From Mermis nigrescens (Eukaryota; Nematoda; Enoplea; Mermithida; Mermithidae): a stretch of 64,000 bases of DNA. The DNA lies in contig JAVLUZ010000142.1 in NCBI GenBank assembly GCA_036768485.1, forward strand, positions 17,233,735-17,297,734, written 5' to 3'. Made by a program: the position numbers and the translations under genes. This document shows positions 11,426 through 23,560 of this stretch, piece after piece; position 1 is the stretch's first letter, and each line of letters opens with the position of its first letter. Below the pieces are notes generated by a model. It saw only the letters and a program-made list of their open reading frames with translations. It was not told the DNA's origin and ran no database searches.

Positions 11426-12460
11426 CACATATTCCCATGAGAAGGGAGGGGTATTACCCCCTCAGGGTCCAAGACACAAATCACTGTCAGACGATTTTTG
11501 GTGAAAACCTTTTGAATTTTTTTGAACTTAATTTTTTAGTAGGGCAAAAGTGTATATACCTACCTAACTGTTAGAATTTCACGAAGTGATACATTATTTT
11601 AGAATGTGAGCTAGAGTAAATAGATGAACTATCACTATAAAACATGCATGTAATCGCTTAAAATTTTATGAGGGTCCCTCGGTATACATATAACGGCTAG
11701 AAATCTAGGGTAGGGGTCCCTCGCCATTTTTGTAAGGAAGGGGTTAGCGAATAGATCGAAAGTGGTAAAAACACATAAAAATAGCAAAAAAAGTGCAGGT
11801 TTTCGCCAAAAAATGGGGGAGGGTGGTCAAATATTTTCTGACTTTCAAGGAAGTTCGAGGCTTCAAAGCGTGGGTGGGAGATGGCCCAAATACCCTGTCA
11901 CATGTATATTTCTCAGCCATTTCCAAGGGAAGGGGGTAAGCGGCTCCATTTTTGCAGCCGCTTACCCCCTGAAAATCTTTAAAATGGTAGAATTCGCAAT
12001 AAGAAATTCTACACCTTTTTACAGTTTTTGTTCTGCGAAAATCTTTGTACATCTACAAAGACGGTCCTGAAACGTCTTTGTACATCAGCAAAAATCTTCG
12101 CCGAATACAAAAAGACCGTGCTTCTAAATGTGATAATTCGGCCTGAATTCAGTTGATAATATTAGTTCGGCGCGAAGTGCCGAAATTTGTATGAGCTTTT
12201 GATGGAATTGACACATAAAACTCGACTGAGAAAGCTAAAACAAGTTGTACTACAAAATCAGAAATATTACAAAAATTGTAATATGCGAATTAAATCTTGT
12301 AATAAACAACACTGCGCTTAGAATGGGAAAATGGAAAAACGTCAAATATTCAGAAACCCAAAAACTAGCCAAATATACTGCTAAAGGTCGAAAAATTATG
12401 TTCTACCACACTGAAATCGTTATGGTACCATATTAAAGTATACAAAAATTTTCATGTATA

Positions 12461-12982
12461 AAAAAGTGTTTTTTTGTATTCGCCAAAGATTTTTCCCGAT
12501 GTACGAAGACTTTTCAGGACTATCTTTGTACATGTACAAAGATTTTTGGGAAGATAAAAACTGTAAAAAGGTGTAAAATTCCACAAAATTTTCGGCGCTT
12601 CGCTCCGATATGAAAAATTGTCTGTCCTATATATTTTAAAATGGCAAAATTTGTATTTAGAATGGAAAAATGTCAAATTTTTAGGCGCTTCGCGCCGTTT
12701 TGAGACAATTTTAGTAATTTTTGGCGTTAGAAACCCAGAAATTAGCTAAAATATACAATCAAAAGTCAAAATACCCTGTTTTACCACACTAAAATCGCTA
12801 CTGTACCATATTATAGTAAGCAAAAATTTGTGTGTACAAAATGTACAAAGACTTTTGGGTACCATCTTTGTACATGCACAAACGGACCGTGTACAAAAAA
12901 CACTGGTACAAAATGTACAAAGACTTTTGGGTACCATCTTTGTTCATGTATATACAAAGGTACGTTGTACAAAAAAACACTG
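12461..12982 (+). repeat. Family B-like block inside family C copy 1
   Basis: The block runs from GTGTTTTTTTGTATTCGCC to GTACAAAAAAACACTG, the two ends known from family B. The right end is duplicated in tandem (about 12828-12903 and 12904-12982). GGCGC-TTC-GCGCC hairpins lie near 12594 and 12683. The equivalent block lies at about 16990-17512 in copy 2 and 40018-40443 in copy 3, so it was present before family C spread. Confidence 0.7.
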
Positions 12983-13898
12983 TCACATACTGATAGTAGG
13001 TATGCGAAAATGTGTATGTTTAAAAATATATTTGAATAATATTGCTACAAAAATTTGTTAGCTCATACAAAAACCTTTTCGGAGATCTCTGTACAAGCAC
13101 AAGAAGCTCGTACATTAAAATAGAGTCGGCTAATAATAGTCCACCACTTAATTTGCTGGTCCTCCAATTTGGGATTTCACCCCTCCCTCAACTCTGGACC
13201 TTAGGAAACTATAGGAGACATATTTAGTTTATCGGATCGGACGCAATTCTGCAGCGAAGTTTACATTCGCCTATAATTAACCTCCGTCCTAATAACTATT
13301 ACACAAGAAACGCGTTTTAAAGCACGCGGTTCCCATTCAATTAAATGTAAGTGTTTTTTGTAAAAATAGGTTGTTCAAAACATACAATTCAACTAGAAAT
13401 AGAACGTATTTGTCAACTCTAAATCTTTTAGCCATAGCCATGAATGAATGAGTTAAAAGTAGCATTTAGTTTAAGTAAGTTAAGTGGAGGAATCGAAAAC
13501 ATGCAGATTTTCCAGAACATTTATTCAGTAAAAGCTCATTTATACACAGTAGCAAAGTTATAACAAGGATTAAGTAAGTATACATATGGTCTAATCAGTA
13601 CAGCTCTCAAAATTAACACTTGCTCATTGATAAATAAGTGCTAGTATCAAAGCCTGTACAAAATACGAATTACACTAAATTTTTTCCCGGCCCCGGCCAT
13701 TTTTCGACCTTGCCCCGGCCGGGGCCGGGATGCTTAAAAATGGCCGGGGATTGCCGGGCCGGGCCGGGGCCCCGGTCGATCACTATGGAGCACAAAGATG
13801 AAAGTCGAAACTCGACTCGAATGGTGATTTGTCTCTGCTCGCATCTAGCTGGCGGTACAGGTTCGGGCCTGAGGAGACGGCCGTCAAATTAAGTAAAA

Positions 13899-14235
13899 TG
13901 CTGGAGGGACTGAAGTGAACTAAACTGAACTGAACAGAACTGAACTAAAATAATTTATTGCTGAAACGCGACATTTACAAAGGATGCAAGAGATCAATAG
14001 AAACGTGCGACAAGCGAGTCAACAAAGGACGATTTAAACTTGCCCTCTAATAGATTTAGAAAAGTCGACGTCAAATAATCTAGATTTGAATAAGTTTAAG
14101 TTAGGGGAAGAAGGTGATTCCAAACAGAAATATACTTATCACAAAAATCGAATTTTTGTAAATTAGAGCAAGCGAACTTGTACAGCGAGTAGTATTTTTA
14201 TTTGAAAGTTTGAAAGTTTTTTGCAACAGCGAAAA
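13899..14235 (-). pseudogene. LINE 3' fragment with a GTTCA-repeat tail
   Basis: Read on the minus strand, this is a frameshifted C-terminal piece of a LINE protein (NKNTTRCTSS, then FVISIFLFGITFF in shifted frame). It matches the end of the LINE at 62587-62853. After it come CGTTTCAGCAATAAATTATT and a tail of imperfect GTTCA units (13909-13950). The sister copy at 63 kb carries a TTCA tail at the same point. It is heavily 5' truncated, as is normal for LINEs. Confidence 0.75.
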
Positions 14236-14827
14236 CACGTCATCAGAAACATTTAAAGAAGAAAAATGTACAGTCGCGGAAAATGTAGAACACAGAATAA
14301 AGGACAATAAAGCAATAATACAAATATAGCTTGTACCACAAAGAAACATTGCTGTGCAAGGTCCTTAAAGGCAGTGCTCTTACTTTATGACCAGGGTTGG
14401 CAAGGCTGGGTTTTTGAATCTGGGTTTTTTGGTTTTTTTGTGGGATTTTTGGTGCAAAAATCATTAGGTTTTGGGTCTTTTTGGGTTTTTTTATCCACAG
14501 GTTACCAATTTTTCAAATAGACTGAAATAAATACTGTAGGTGATTTAAATTGTATTTCCAATTTCTTTTGTTTGCTTAGGCCAACCAATCTCAGTCTGGT
14601 CTACACAATGCCCATGTTCAAAAATCTCAGCCCTTAGTTTACAATTGCCATGCCATGTGCAAAACGGGGCGCTTTTATTTAGCCACCTCAATAGCCCACA
14701 ATTTTTTGAGTTCGACCAATTTTCCTATTTCGTAATAATTTTTGAGAGCCAGTGCATTTTTGATTAAAATCTGGTAATGTCCGAGCATTGAAGAGAAAGA
14801 TGCACACATATATGTGGCAGTCGCAAT
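14236..14827. other. Unassigned stretch with a GGTTTTT-rich block
   Basis: About 14390-14505 is a GT-rich block starting CAGGGTTGGCAAG, like the ends of the hAT-type family E, but no right terminus is found. A similar block in opposite orientation lies at 21665-21775. The rest is not recognised. Confidence 0.45.
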
Positions 14828-15108
14828 CATATGTGGGCAGCAAGAAAATTCTGGGGGTGCAAGATTTTTTGAAGGTCAAAAAATGGCCTTAAAAATGGTG
14901 GCATGGTGATAAAAACACCATTTTTCGACGTTTCTCATCAAGCACTATCCATTGGCATCAAAAAATTGCGAAAAAACGGAAAAAATTTCAAAAATTGAAT
15001 TCTGGGGGGGGGTATTTTGATTTCTGGGGGGGGTATTTTGATTTCTGGGGGGTATTTGGTTTCTGGGGTGGTGCATACCCCCAAACCCCCCCCACACGCC
15101 CAGGTGTG
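14828..15108 (-). mobile_element. MITE family A, copy 3
   Basis: This 281-bp copy is in reverse orientation, starting CATATGTGGGCAGC and ending CGCCCAGGTGTG. It is flanked by a perfect 8-bp duplication GTCGCAAT (14820-14827 and 15109-15116). It keeps the full internal structure, with two tandem TATTTTGATTTCTGGGGGG units near 15010-15055. Confidence 0.9.
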
Positions 15109-15294
15109 GTCGCAATGAACTATCGATTTAATTGTTGGATTTCAATATTAGCTGAATAAAGTTGTTGCTCTTTGTTTCGTGTCTTACTAATACTAATACT
15201 TTATTCGGAAAAAATACAAGAGTAAAACAAAAAGTCGCAAGGAAAATAACATAAAATACGAAATGTCCTGGACACACAGGCAAATAGATTGCGC

Positions 15295-15560
15295 TCACGT
15301 GTGCCCCATCAAAAAATTCCCGAAATCAACCTTTTTCAAATTTCTCTTAAATGTCTCAACATTTGGAGAACTTCGAATATATTGTGGAAGATTGTTCCAA
15401 ATTCTAGCTGATCTAGTAGCAAAACAATACTTTTTACAATCAAGTCGAAATTTTTCCAAATAGATATGATTTGCAAATGCATTTTTAGTACGCGAATGAC
15501 CATAAAACTTATGAAAATCTTCAGAAGGCAAGAGATTATTGTGAATAATATTATACGTAA
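15295..15560 (-). pseudogene. LINE protein, C-terminal domain
   Basis: The segment contains FYGHSRTKNAFANHIY, then RSARIWNNLPQYIRSSPNV, and ends KKVDFGNFLMGHT with a stop. The pattern W-N-x-L-P followed by S and an F-K-R segment is the usual C-terminal signature of CR1/Jockey-type LINE proteins. Upstream it is cut by the family C element at 15565. The remainder of the domain continues at 18075. Confidence 0.75.
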
Positions 15561-15564
15561 CAAT

Positions 15565-18066
15565 TAGTGATCCGACCGGGGCGACTTTTTTGGCCTGGGC
15601 CGGGGCGTGTACCGGGGCTGGAAAATCCCCAGCCCCGGCCGGGGCCGGGGCCGGGGCTGGCTGGGGTGAGACAAGGAAAATATTATTGCATGACACATAC
15701 TTGGGGGTGGGCATAGGAAAAGAAATAATGAGCGACTGTTCCATTCAGTAGTAAATGGCAAGCGCAAAGTTAGGTGCGCCTCTTCATATCAAGTTTTATT
15801 ACTATTTATGTCACAAGAAACAAGTTTAGTCCAGTTTTTCATTGTCTGAATCATCAGTAAAGTCTATGTCACTGCTATTAGCACACTCTATATCATTTGA
15901 ATCTTCACTACTGCTACTGCTGCTGTAGCGATTGGATGCAATAGGTATTGGATGTAATAAATCAGACATCACATATTCCCATGAGAAGGAGAGGGGTATT
16001 ACCCCTCAGGGTCCAAGACACAAGTCACTGTCAGACGATTTTTAATGAAAACCTTTTGAATTTCTTTGAACTTAATTTTTTAGTAAGGCAAAAGTGTACC
16101 TACCTAACTGTTAGAATTTCACGAAGTGATACATTATTTTAGAATGTGAGCTAGAGTAAATAGATAAGCTATCACTATAAAACATGCATGTAATCGCTTA
16201 AAATTTTATGAGGGTCCCTCAGTATACATATAACTGCTAGAAATCTAGGGTAGGGGTCCCTCGCCATTTTTGTAAGGAAGGGGTTAGCGACTAGATCAAA
16301 AATGGTAAAAACACATAAAAATAGCCAAAAAAGTGCAGGTTTTCGCCAAAAAATGGGGGAGGGTGGTCAAATATTTTCTGACTTTCAGGGAAGCTTGAGG
16401 CTTCAAAGCGTGGAGGAGATGGCCCAAATCCCCTGTCACATGTATATTTCTCGGCCATTTCATGGAAGGGGGTAAGCGGCTCCATTCTTGCAGCCGCTTA
16501 CCCCCTGAAAATCTTTAGAATGGTAGAATTTGCAATAAGGAATTCTACACCTTTTACAGTTTTTGTTCTGCGAAAATCTTTTGTACATCTACAAAGACGA
16601 TCCTGAAGTGTCTTTGTACATCAGCAAAAATCTTCGTTGAATACAAAAAGACCGTGCTTCTAAATGTGATAATTCGGCCTGAATTTAGTTGATAATATTA
16701 GTTCGGCGCGAAGTGCCAAAATTTGTACGAGCTTTTGATGGAATTCACACATAAAACTCGACTGAGAAAGCTAAAACAAGTTGTACTACAAAATCAGAAA
16801 TATTACAAAAATTGTAATATGCGAATTCAAATCTTGTAATAAACAACACTGCGCTTAGAATGGGAAAATGGAAAAATGTCAAATATTCAGAAACCCAAAA
16901 ACTAGCCAAATACACTACTAAAGGTCGAAAAACTATGTTCTACCACACTGAAATCGTTATGGTACCATATTGAAGTATACAAAAATTTTCATGTACAAAA
17001 CAGTGCTTTTTTGTATTCGCCAAAGATTTCTCCCAATGTACAAAGACTTTTCAGGACTATCTTTGTATATGCACAAAGATTTTTGGGACGATAAAACTGT
17101 AAAAGGTGTAAAATTCCAAAAATTTTCGGCGCTTAGTTCCGCTATGAAAAATTATGTGTCCTATATATTTTAAAATGGCAAAATTTGTATTTAGAATGGA
17201 AAAATGTCAAATTTTAGGCGCTTCACGCCGTTTTGGTGACAATTTTGGTAATTTTTGGCGTTAGAAACCAGAAATTAGCTAAAATATACTAATCAAAAGT
17301 CAAAATACCCTTTTTACCACACTAAAATTCGTTACTGTACCATATTATAATAACCAAAAATTTGTGTGTACAAAATGTACAAAGACTTGGGTACCATCTT
17401 TGTACATGCACAATTCGGACCGTGTACAAAAAAAACACTGGCAAAAATGTACAATGACTTTTGGGTACCATCTTTGTTCATGTATATACAAAGGTACGTT
17501 GTACAAAAACACTGTGACGCTACTCTGCAGCGTAGTTTATATTCGCATAATCAACCTCCGTCCTAATAACTATTACACAAGAAACGCTTTAAAGCACGCT
17601 GGTTCCCATTCAATTAAATGTAAAAGTGTTTTTGTAAAAATAGTTGTTGAAAACATACAATTCAACTAGAAATAGAACGTATTTGTCAACTCTAAATCTT
17701 TTGGCCATAGCCATGAATGAATGAGTTAAAAGTAGCATTTAGTTTAAGTTAGTTAAGTGGAGGTCGGAGGAATCGAAAACATGCAGATTTTCCAGAACAT
17801 TTATTCAGTAAAAGCTCATTTATACACAGTAGCAAAGTTATAACAAGGATTAAGTAAGTATACATATGGTCTAATCAGTACAGCTCTCAAAATTAACACT
17901 TGCTCATTGATAAATAAGTGCCAGTATCAAAGCCTGTACAAAATACGAATTACACTAAATTTTTCCCAGGCCCCGGCCATTTGATCTTGCCTCGCCAGGG
18001 CCGGGGATGCTTGAAATGGCCGGCAGGGCTGGTCGATTGCCGGAGCGAGGCCCCAGTCGATCACTA
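15565..18066. mobile_element. Family C hAT-type element, copy 2 (inside the LINE)
   Basis: This is a 2502-bp copy with TAGTGATCCGACCGGGGC at the left and the reverse complement of TAGTGATCGACTGGGGC at the right. The 8-bp duplication GTAACAAT is perfect (15557-15564 and 18067-18074). It is collinear with copy 1, including the GGGGCC-rich ends and the family B-like block (about 16990-17512). It splits a LINE C-terminal coding region. Confidence 0.9.
15826..15969 (-). CDS. Small Ser/Asp-rich frame, family C copy 2
   Basis: This is the counterpart of the frame at 11282-11425, again 47 codons, starting MSDLLHPIPIA and ending with the same acidic tail. See the copy 1 entry for interpretation. No function is recognised. 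Confidence 0.35.
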   Translation of the reverse strand: MSDLLHPIPIASNRYSSSSSSEDSNDIECANSSDIDFTDDSDNEKLD

Positions 18067-18125
18067 GTAACAATTAAATCAAAATAAATTCTACAGAGTT
18101 CAAGCCTCTCTAAATTTAAGAGCGT

Positions 18126-18314
18126 TTAACCTTTCATCATAAGAAAGTCCCATATATATCCAATTAACCTTTTAGTAATTTTCGCCAAAATTCGCTCAAC
18201 CCTGTTGATATCAGAAAGCAAATAGGGGCTCCATACAGTTGGAGCATACTCTACTAAAGGCCGGAATATAATTCTTAAAAGCAAGAACCAACATTTTAGG
18301 ATTACGTGATTCAA
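18126..18314 (-). pseudogene. LINE reverse transcriptase, thumb segment
   Basis: The segment reads RIIFRPLVEYAPTVWSPY and then INRVERILAKITKRLIGY. The phrase R-P-x-x-E-Y-A-x-x-V-W-S-P, followed by an E-R-x-x-x-K segment, is characteristic of the region after the LINE polymerase core. It is in line with the palm fragment at 18560-18844, with frameshifts between. Confidence 0.75.
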
Positions 18315-18559
18315 AACATTTGAAAATCAAAGCACTCATTTTCAAAGCCTTTCTGATATATTAGTACAATGACAACTAGATGATAAGTTTGTTGTTAGGG
18401 AAACACCTAAATCTCGAATTGAGGAACTCTACGTCCAGATAACAAAAAATGGTTTATGTGATATGTAACTTTAGGATTAGCGTAACCTAGATATAACACA
18501 AGAACATTTAGGGAGAGATATGCTTAACTGATTTTCTTCAGACCAGGAAACCAGCTTAT

Positions 18560-18844
18560 CTAAATCTTTTGCAACAAAGTATAATTTTGAGAAAAATTGA
18601 AGAGCTTTAAATCATCAGCAAAGAAAAAGACTTCACTATGCTCAACAGCTTGAACAAAATCGTTTACTAACAACAGAAACAAAGAGGGTCCTAAAACGCT
18701 ACCTTGAGGTACGCCACTAATAACTGGTTTTCTATCAGAAAGAGCGTCGAAAATTTTGACCTTTCGTGTACGATTTGTCAAGAAAGAAGTTGACCATTTT
18801 AATAGCATTCCATTTATCCCATAATGCTTCAACTTCTCTATCAA
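18560..18844 (-). pseudogene. LINE reverse transcriptase, palm segment
   Basis: The segment carries LIEKLKHYGINGMLLKW, then SGVPQGSVLGPSLFLLLVND (polymerase motif B region) and FFADDLKLF (motif C, catalytic Asp pair). Upstream, up to 19265 on the same strand, an FSKAFDSV-like motif A and a KKGDYSPVENYCPISL-type motif can be read across frameshifts. These motifs define a CR1/Jockey-type polymerase. The frame is broken and cannot be active. Confidence 0.85.
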
Positions 18845-19529
18845 TTTAGAATAAACGACAGAGTCGAAAGCTTTACTAAAATTGACATAAACAACATCAT
18901 TAGGAATAGATGCGTCAAGGGATTTAGCCTACATGTTTTTACACTTCAAAAGCTGAGTTTCACATAAGTTTCTCTTTTGAAAACCAAACTGCCGTAAAAG
19001 GAAATTAGTTTTCGACTTTAAAGAAGCAATTAAAGCTCTGTCTATAATATACTCCATAATTTTACAAGTGACGCATTAAAGGGATATTGGACAATAATTT
19101 TCAACTGGAGAATAATCGCCCTTCTTAAAGATAGGTACTACAATCGCATCTTTCCAACAAGAAGGTACTTCACCACTTGTATAAGAAACTTCGAAAATAG
19201 AACTAAGTGGATCAACAAGAAATGGACATAATCTTTTGATAAAATATCAACAAATACCATCAGGCCCAATAGACAGGGCCGTGCTTAGAGGTTTAGCGGC
19301 CCTGGGCGAAACTTATTTTGGCGGCCCCCATAATTTTTAAAACTGGTATTATAAGCATTATAATTATCACTATGTATATCCTTTACATATGTACCTATAT
19401 GATCGCAGTTAGCATCTTACTGTAAATTTACTAACAAAATATATTATTTTTAGTAGGTATCGTATGTTTTTTCTCAAATAATTCACCTATTTCGTGAATG
19501 ATGACGTGCTTTATTACAAAATAACACTT

Positions 19530-19890
19530 GCCTAGCTTTCTGAGCAGCAAACTGGTCAATCAATTGCAAAAAAGTCTAACGAAGATGATAAATCCTTTCT
19601 CAATTGATGTGATCATCAGTGCACTTAGACGAGAATCAGTCATAGTTGACCGCAAATATGTCTTTATTAATTTCAGTTCCGAGAAGTAACGTTCTGCTGA
19701 GGCCACAGCATTAGGTACTGTAAGTAAAATTCTGAAATCAATTATAAGAGTTCAGGAAAACATCCTGGAAGTCATTTGGTAGATATTTAAGAGTAGCTAG
19801 TGGCGAAGTTAATTCATTTGGACTTGATCGAGCAAGAACTTTTAGCTCAGTGTACATGTCTGGATCCATGTGCATGACTTGAGCAATTCA
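19530..19890 (-). pseudogene. hAT transposase, C-terminal dimerisation region
   Basis: Minus-strand translation gives ELKVLARSSPNELTSPL, a region with a frameshift, and then AERYFSELKLIKTYLRSTM followed by TDSRLSALMITSIEKGF. The A-E-R-x-F-S-x-L-K-x-I-K-x-x-L-R-S-x-M pattern is the hallmark of the hAT family dimerisation domain. The N-terminal zinc finger and most of the catalytic domain are not detectable. It lies between the inverted termini of family D and so identifies the element. Confidence 0.85.
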
Positions 19891-19921
19891 TCATCTTCCC
19901 ATGTTTTAAAGCTGGTATTCG

Positions 19922-20050
19922 TGGGTAGTGCTCAATGAGAAATCCCTGAAAACGGTATTTTTAGTCATACCATCATTTTTAAGACCATTTTTCGAGCCTC
20001 TAAAAAACCTTGCACCTACTCCTCCGGGACTTTGTTGCTGCCCACATATG
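19922..20050 (+). mobile_element. MITE family A, truncated copy
   Basis: This is only the right half of family A: from GGTAGTGCTCAATGAG through ACCATCATTTTTAAGACC to GCTGCCCACATATG. The left half and its duplication are missing. It lies inside the family D hAT. Confidence 0.7.
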
Positions 20051-20994
20051 CTGCGAGGTCTGTAGGTGGCGCAGGTCAAGCGTTCCCTGCGGGGTCCGGG
20101 ACAGAACCCTACAAATTTTGTAAAAAGCATTTTAATGTCAAATAATAACGTTAAAATTTTCACAAAACAGGCCGAATTTCGGCCGTGAATGGAGCCCAAA
20201 AACACTCAAAATTGATGAACTCTTACATCTCACAAATTTCTGAGCTGAAATGCGTTTTTCGACCTCTGCTAATTACATAGCGCAGCAACGGGTCGCTACA
20301 ACAAGATATAGAAAAATGTATAAATTGAAGTTTTTGTTCTTACCCTTTTCAGGCCCATTTGTGACCTTCTTATTAAGAAGATGCAGTTCAGAAAACAGGA
20401 AATGCACAAAAACATAAGAAAATTTGGCCATTTCTTTCATTTAAAATAGGATTTTGTCCTTGTAAAGAAAGACAAAAAAGCAAAGAATAGACAAACTGGT
20501 ACACAATCATTTTCGCACTTTCAGTTTTATGCTCAACAAGCATGCGCACTTTCATTCAATGAACAAATAGTGCATTAAATTACTAGTGATGTGAAGTGCT
20601 AGATTATTTCAGCTGATTCAAGCTTTTAAATTCGTTTGATCTATGGCTCAGTACAAAGTGCCGGAAAATTTTGACATTCTAGCTTTTTCGAACTCAATTT
20701 TCTGGACACACATTATTGCAACACAAAAATCAACAATATGTCTGAAAAATGAATACAAGTATAGCTCAGTCATGCGTTCTCTTAAAAATGCAAGTAAAGA
20801 TTTTTAACTGACTGGGTTTGCATTAGAACGTCGAGAAAAATCGATCGCTTTGAACGTATGTATCGAATTATTGTAAGAGGGCCGCCAAAAAATGAATTCT
20901 ATACGGCATGCACTACAACTTTTTAGCGCCCATAATTCTTAGCGGCCCTGTGCGGCCGCACAGCTTCGCAACCCCCTAGGCACGGCTATGCCAA

Positions 20995-21660
20995 TAGAGA
21001 AAGTTTGCTTAAGATTTTGAATGGAATTTAGTACAGATTCAAGCTAAAATCTACCTTAGCATCAAGTATATCTTTGTGACTTAAGTCGGTATTAATAGGG
21101 AAACCATTATCAACTGTAAACATAGATGCAAAGAATTCATTAAAAACATTTGCTTTTTGCAAGTCTGAGTTAATAATAGAGTTGTCAACAATTATGTCGG
21201 GCATATTGTTTGACGGATTTTTCTTAGTATTAATGAAACGATAAAAATGCTTAGGATCGGATCCTTTTTTAACAGTTTACGTTCCTGTGCGCAATAATAT
21301 TCCTTTATAGCTTTCCTTACAAGTCTACTGTATTTAGAGTAAGTATTCCTGAACATAGGATCAAATTTAGATTTTCTCCAGAATTTTAATTTCTTTGACA
21401 ATAGTCGTCTTATATTTTTGGGATATTTATTACTCTGCCAGGTTTGGAAAACGGAGCAAAAGAATCTATAAGATATTGCATCACGCGACAAAAACGATTA
21501 TAAAAATCGTCTACTGTCACACAAGTAGAAAAGATCAATGGCCACTGGATGTTGGCAAGAAAAGTAAACATGGATTCATAATCAGCTTTTGCAAAATTTC
21601 GTTTCAAAGCTACTTGTTGGAAGTATTCCCAGCTATTGTACGTAGCTCTAGTTGTCATTT
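20995..21660 (-). pseudogene. LINE protein, linker before the reverse transcriptase
   Basis: Minus-strand pieces such as FAKADYESMFTFLANIQWP and YSRLVRKAIKEYYCAQERK are in two frames with a shift near 21450. Their order and composition (W before a basic, aromatic helical stretch) suit the linker between endonuclease and polymerase in CR1/Jockey LINEs. At the 5' side the match stops in a GT-rich block at 21665-21775. Confidence 0.65.
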
Positions 21661-22020
21661 CCATAAAAACCCAATTAAACCCCAATAAAATCCAAAAAAA
21701 CCCCAAAAATTTAGAGACCTGAAAAAACCCAAAAAACCAAAATTCAAAATTTTCAATCTGGTTTTTTCCATCCCTGCTTTTGACCAAGGTTTATTCTCCA
21801 TGTTTAATTTTCAGATATTCTAATTCTAACTGGAAGTGAAAATCGGTCGTGGAAAGACAAGGTCTTTGACTAATGTAACATTTCATTTATTTGTTTACTT
21901 TCAGTGATGACGAATAAATTTTGATTGATTTGATTAATTTAATACATCATACATAAGCAAAAATGCAGGCGACGCAATTCTAAAAGCATTCATCGTGAGA
22001 AAGAGCGCTATGATATCCAA

Positions 22021-23560
22021 TTATGTATTTAGTAGATCAATGCTAAACAGCCTCACAAGTCTGATGAGGGGTTCCATGAAGCACAAGAATATTGGAGGAC
22101 TGGTCTGACGTGAACATTGAAGGCCCTTACTGAGATTATTTTTACCACGCCAGAAAGAAGGATTGGGCTGGAATTGACAATACTGGAAAGTAATAAATTT
22201 TTCATAAAAAGGACATTCTCTAAATGACTTTGGGATGAGCACTTCATATTTGAAAGAATTAGATAGTGGTCAGCATTATTGACCGAGTTACAGGCTGTTA
22301 AAGTTCACGTGCTTAAGGCTACATGGGCGAAAACTGGGAAAAAATGTGAATGCACATAAGTAAGCCTAAGCCTAAGACGATTGGTAGCCCTGCTCAGTCA
22401 CAGCCCGCTGACGCCTTGGAGACTAATCCGAAACATTCTTAAAGGCAGAGCTTACTTTTCTGCCTATCCTTAAACACATGAATTTCAGCAGCCTGTAACT
22501 TGGTCAATAATGCCGACTGCCACCTAATTTTTTCAAATATGAATTCCCCATCCCAAACTCAGTTAGAAAATGTCCTTGTCATAACTTTCTGTGACTTTCC
22601 AACTTCCTCTACTTCAGCCGAAGGATTTTCTGATTAAGATTGATCTCAAGAAACTTTTTTTGATAATACTACTATAATGCTCCGTGAATTTTAGGTTTTT
22701 CAAACTTGTCACACCTAAATCATGAACAAAAAAGAATCATCAGTAATGACTTGTGTATTGATTGTGTAAGACAATTTAGGATTATTTCTGCTCAAATATA
22801 GGGCTGTGCATTTAGAATACAATATAGGTATAAACAATGTTTGGTGGCCCAAACAGAAATTCTATCTAAAGCAGTCTGCAGTGTTTAATTATACAAGAAA
22901 GGTTAAATATTTTTAAGGTCATCTGCGAACATAAAAGTCGAACTTGGCAAATTATCAAAAATATTTTTAAAAATCAAAGACAACATAGGTCCGAGAATGG
23001 ACATTTTGAATGACTCCACTTGTAACAGTGGCATAATCTGTAAAACACTGATTAACGCGAACACTGAATACGATTATGTACATAGAAAAGCCTCTAAACA
23101 ATTGAACAGGTGTTGTTTAATACCGCAACTAGTTAATTAAACAAGAATTTTAGATATACTCGACTTAATCAAATGCTTTAGCAAAGTCTATATAAATAAT
23201 ATCAACAGTTTCTTTTATGTTCCAGTGATTAAACCCTAAGAATATTTACAGTTATAATTATTGCGATTCGCAAGATTTATTCTTTTGGAACTTATATTGA
23301 AAAGTGATAATGAATTATTAGTAGACAAACAAAGTGTACTTGAGTGTTAATAATACTTTCCATCATCTGTACAATCTGAATGCAACATGAGTGAAACAGG
23401 CCGATAATTCTCAGGTAATGAGTCATCCTTAATTACACCATGGGTACAACATAGGATTCTCCTAATATCTGAGATATTACCGGATGGAAATGAAGTGGTG
23501 AAAATATGATGCAGTGGTTCCAAGAAGATAATGAGCTAATTCTTTCAAAGGAGTTATCTG
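22021..23560 (-). pseudogene. Decayed LINE of the 61.5-kb family
   Basis: Read on the minus strand from 23560: a PENYRPVSL motif, a NLANRN segment, VDIIYIDFAKAF (motif A), VRVNQCFTDYATVTSGVIQ (motif B region, damaged after it), then after 22250 FNVHVRPVLQYSCASWNPS (thumb). The same motifs in the same order occur at 61500-62250, so both belong to one LINE family. Many stops and indels are present, including loss around the catalytic motif C. A large palindrome at 22190-22590 interrupts it. Confidence 0.8.
22190..22590. repeat. Foldback repeat within the LINE copy
   Basis: Imperfect arms at about 22190-22330 and 22455-22590 are reverse complements. Each contains ATTATTGACC, a GAGTTACAGGCTG-like run and ATATTTGAAA. 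A single arm also occurs at 43015-43110. The centre carries AAGCCTAAGCCTAAG and matches, reversed, part of the foldback at 44030-44130. Confidence 0.7.

Larger units (their letters stand above)
11026..13785. mobile_element. Family C hAT-type element, copy 1
   Basis: This 2760-bp element has inverted termini TAGTGATCGACCGGGGC and, at the right end in reverse complement, TAGTGATCGACCGGGGC. The 8-bp target duplication TGGAGCAC is perfect (11018-11025 and 13786-13793). Both ends carry 60-90 bp of GGGGCC-rich sequence. The interior holds a conserved 47-codon acidic frame (11282-11425, minus), an inverted CTTACCCCC hairpin near 11930-11970, and family B-like sequence with many GTACAAAG motifs (11990-12120 and 12461-12982). 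No transposase is visible. Terminal sequence and 8-bp duplication support hAT, so it is probably non-autonomous. Confidence 0.88.
19274..20990 (-). mobile_element. Family D hAT element with transposase remnant
   Basis: The element is 1717 bp, with CAGGGCCGTGCTTAG at the left and, as reverse complement, CATAGCCGTGCCTAG at the right. The perfect 8-bp duplication CCAATAGA lies at 19266-19273 and 20991-20998. It carries the C-terminal part of a hAT transposase on the minus strand and a truncated family A MITE (19922-20050). GC-rich sequence near 20056-20108 (GGCGCAGGTCAAGCG and following) recurs at 49825-49875 inside another hAT-like element. Terminal bases, duplication length and transposase remnant all agree on hAT. 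Confidence 0.92.
15180..21680 (-). mobile_element. LINE (CR1/Jockey-like), split by two hAT insertions
   Basis: This is one minus-strand LINE. Protein pieces follow in order from high to low coordinates: a region between endonuclease and reverse transcriptase (about 21190-21660), the fingers and palm of the reverse transcriptase (18560-19265), the thumb (about 18126-18314), and the C-terminal domain ending FGNFLMGHT (15295-15560). Inserted hATs at 19274-20990 and 15565-18066 each have 8-bp duplications, so the LINE is older than both. A 3' end with AATAAAGTATTAGTATTAG sits near 15180-15210. Stops and frameshifts show it is dead. The endonuclease is not visible, so the copy is 5' truncated. 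Confidence 0.85.
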
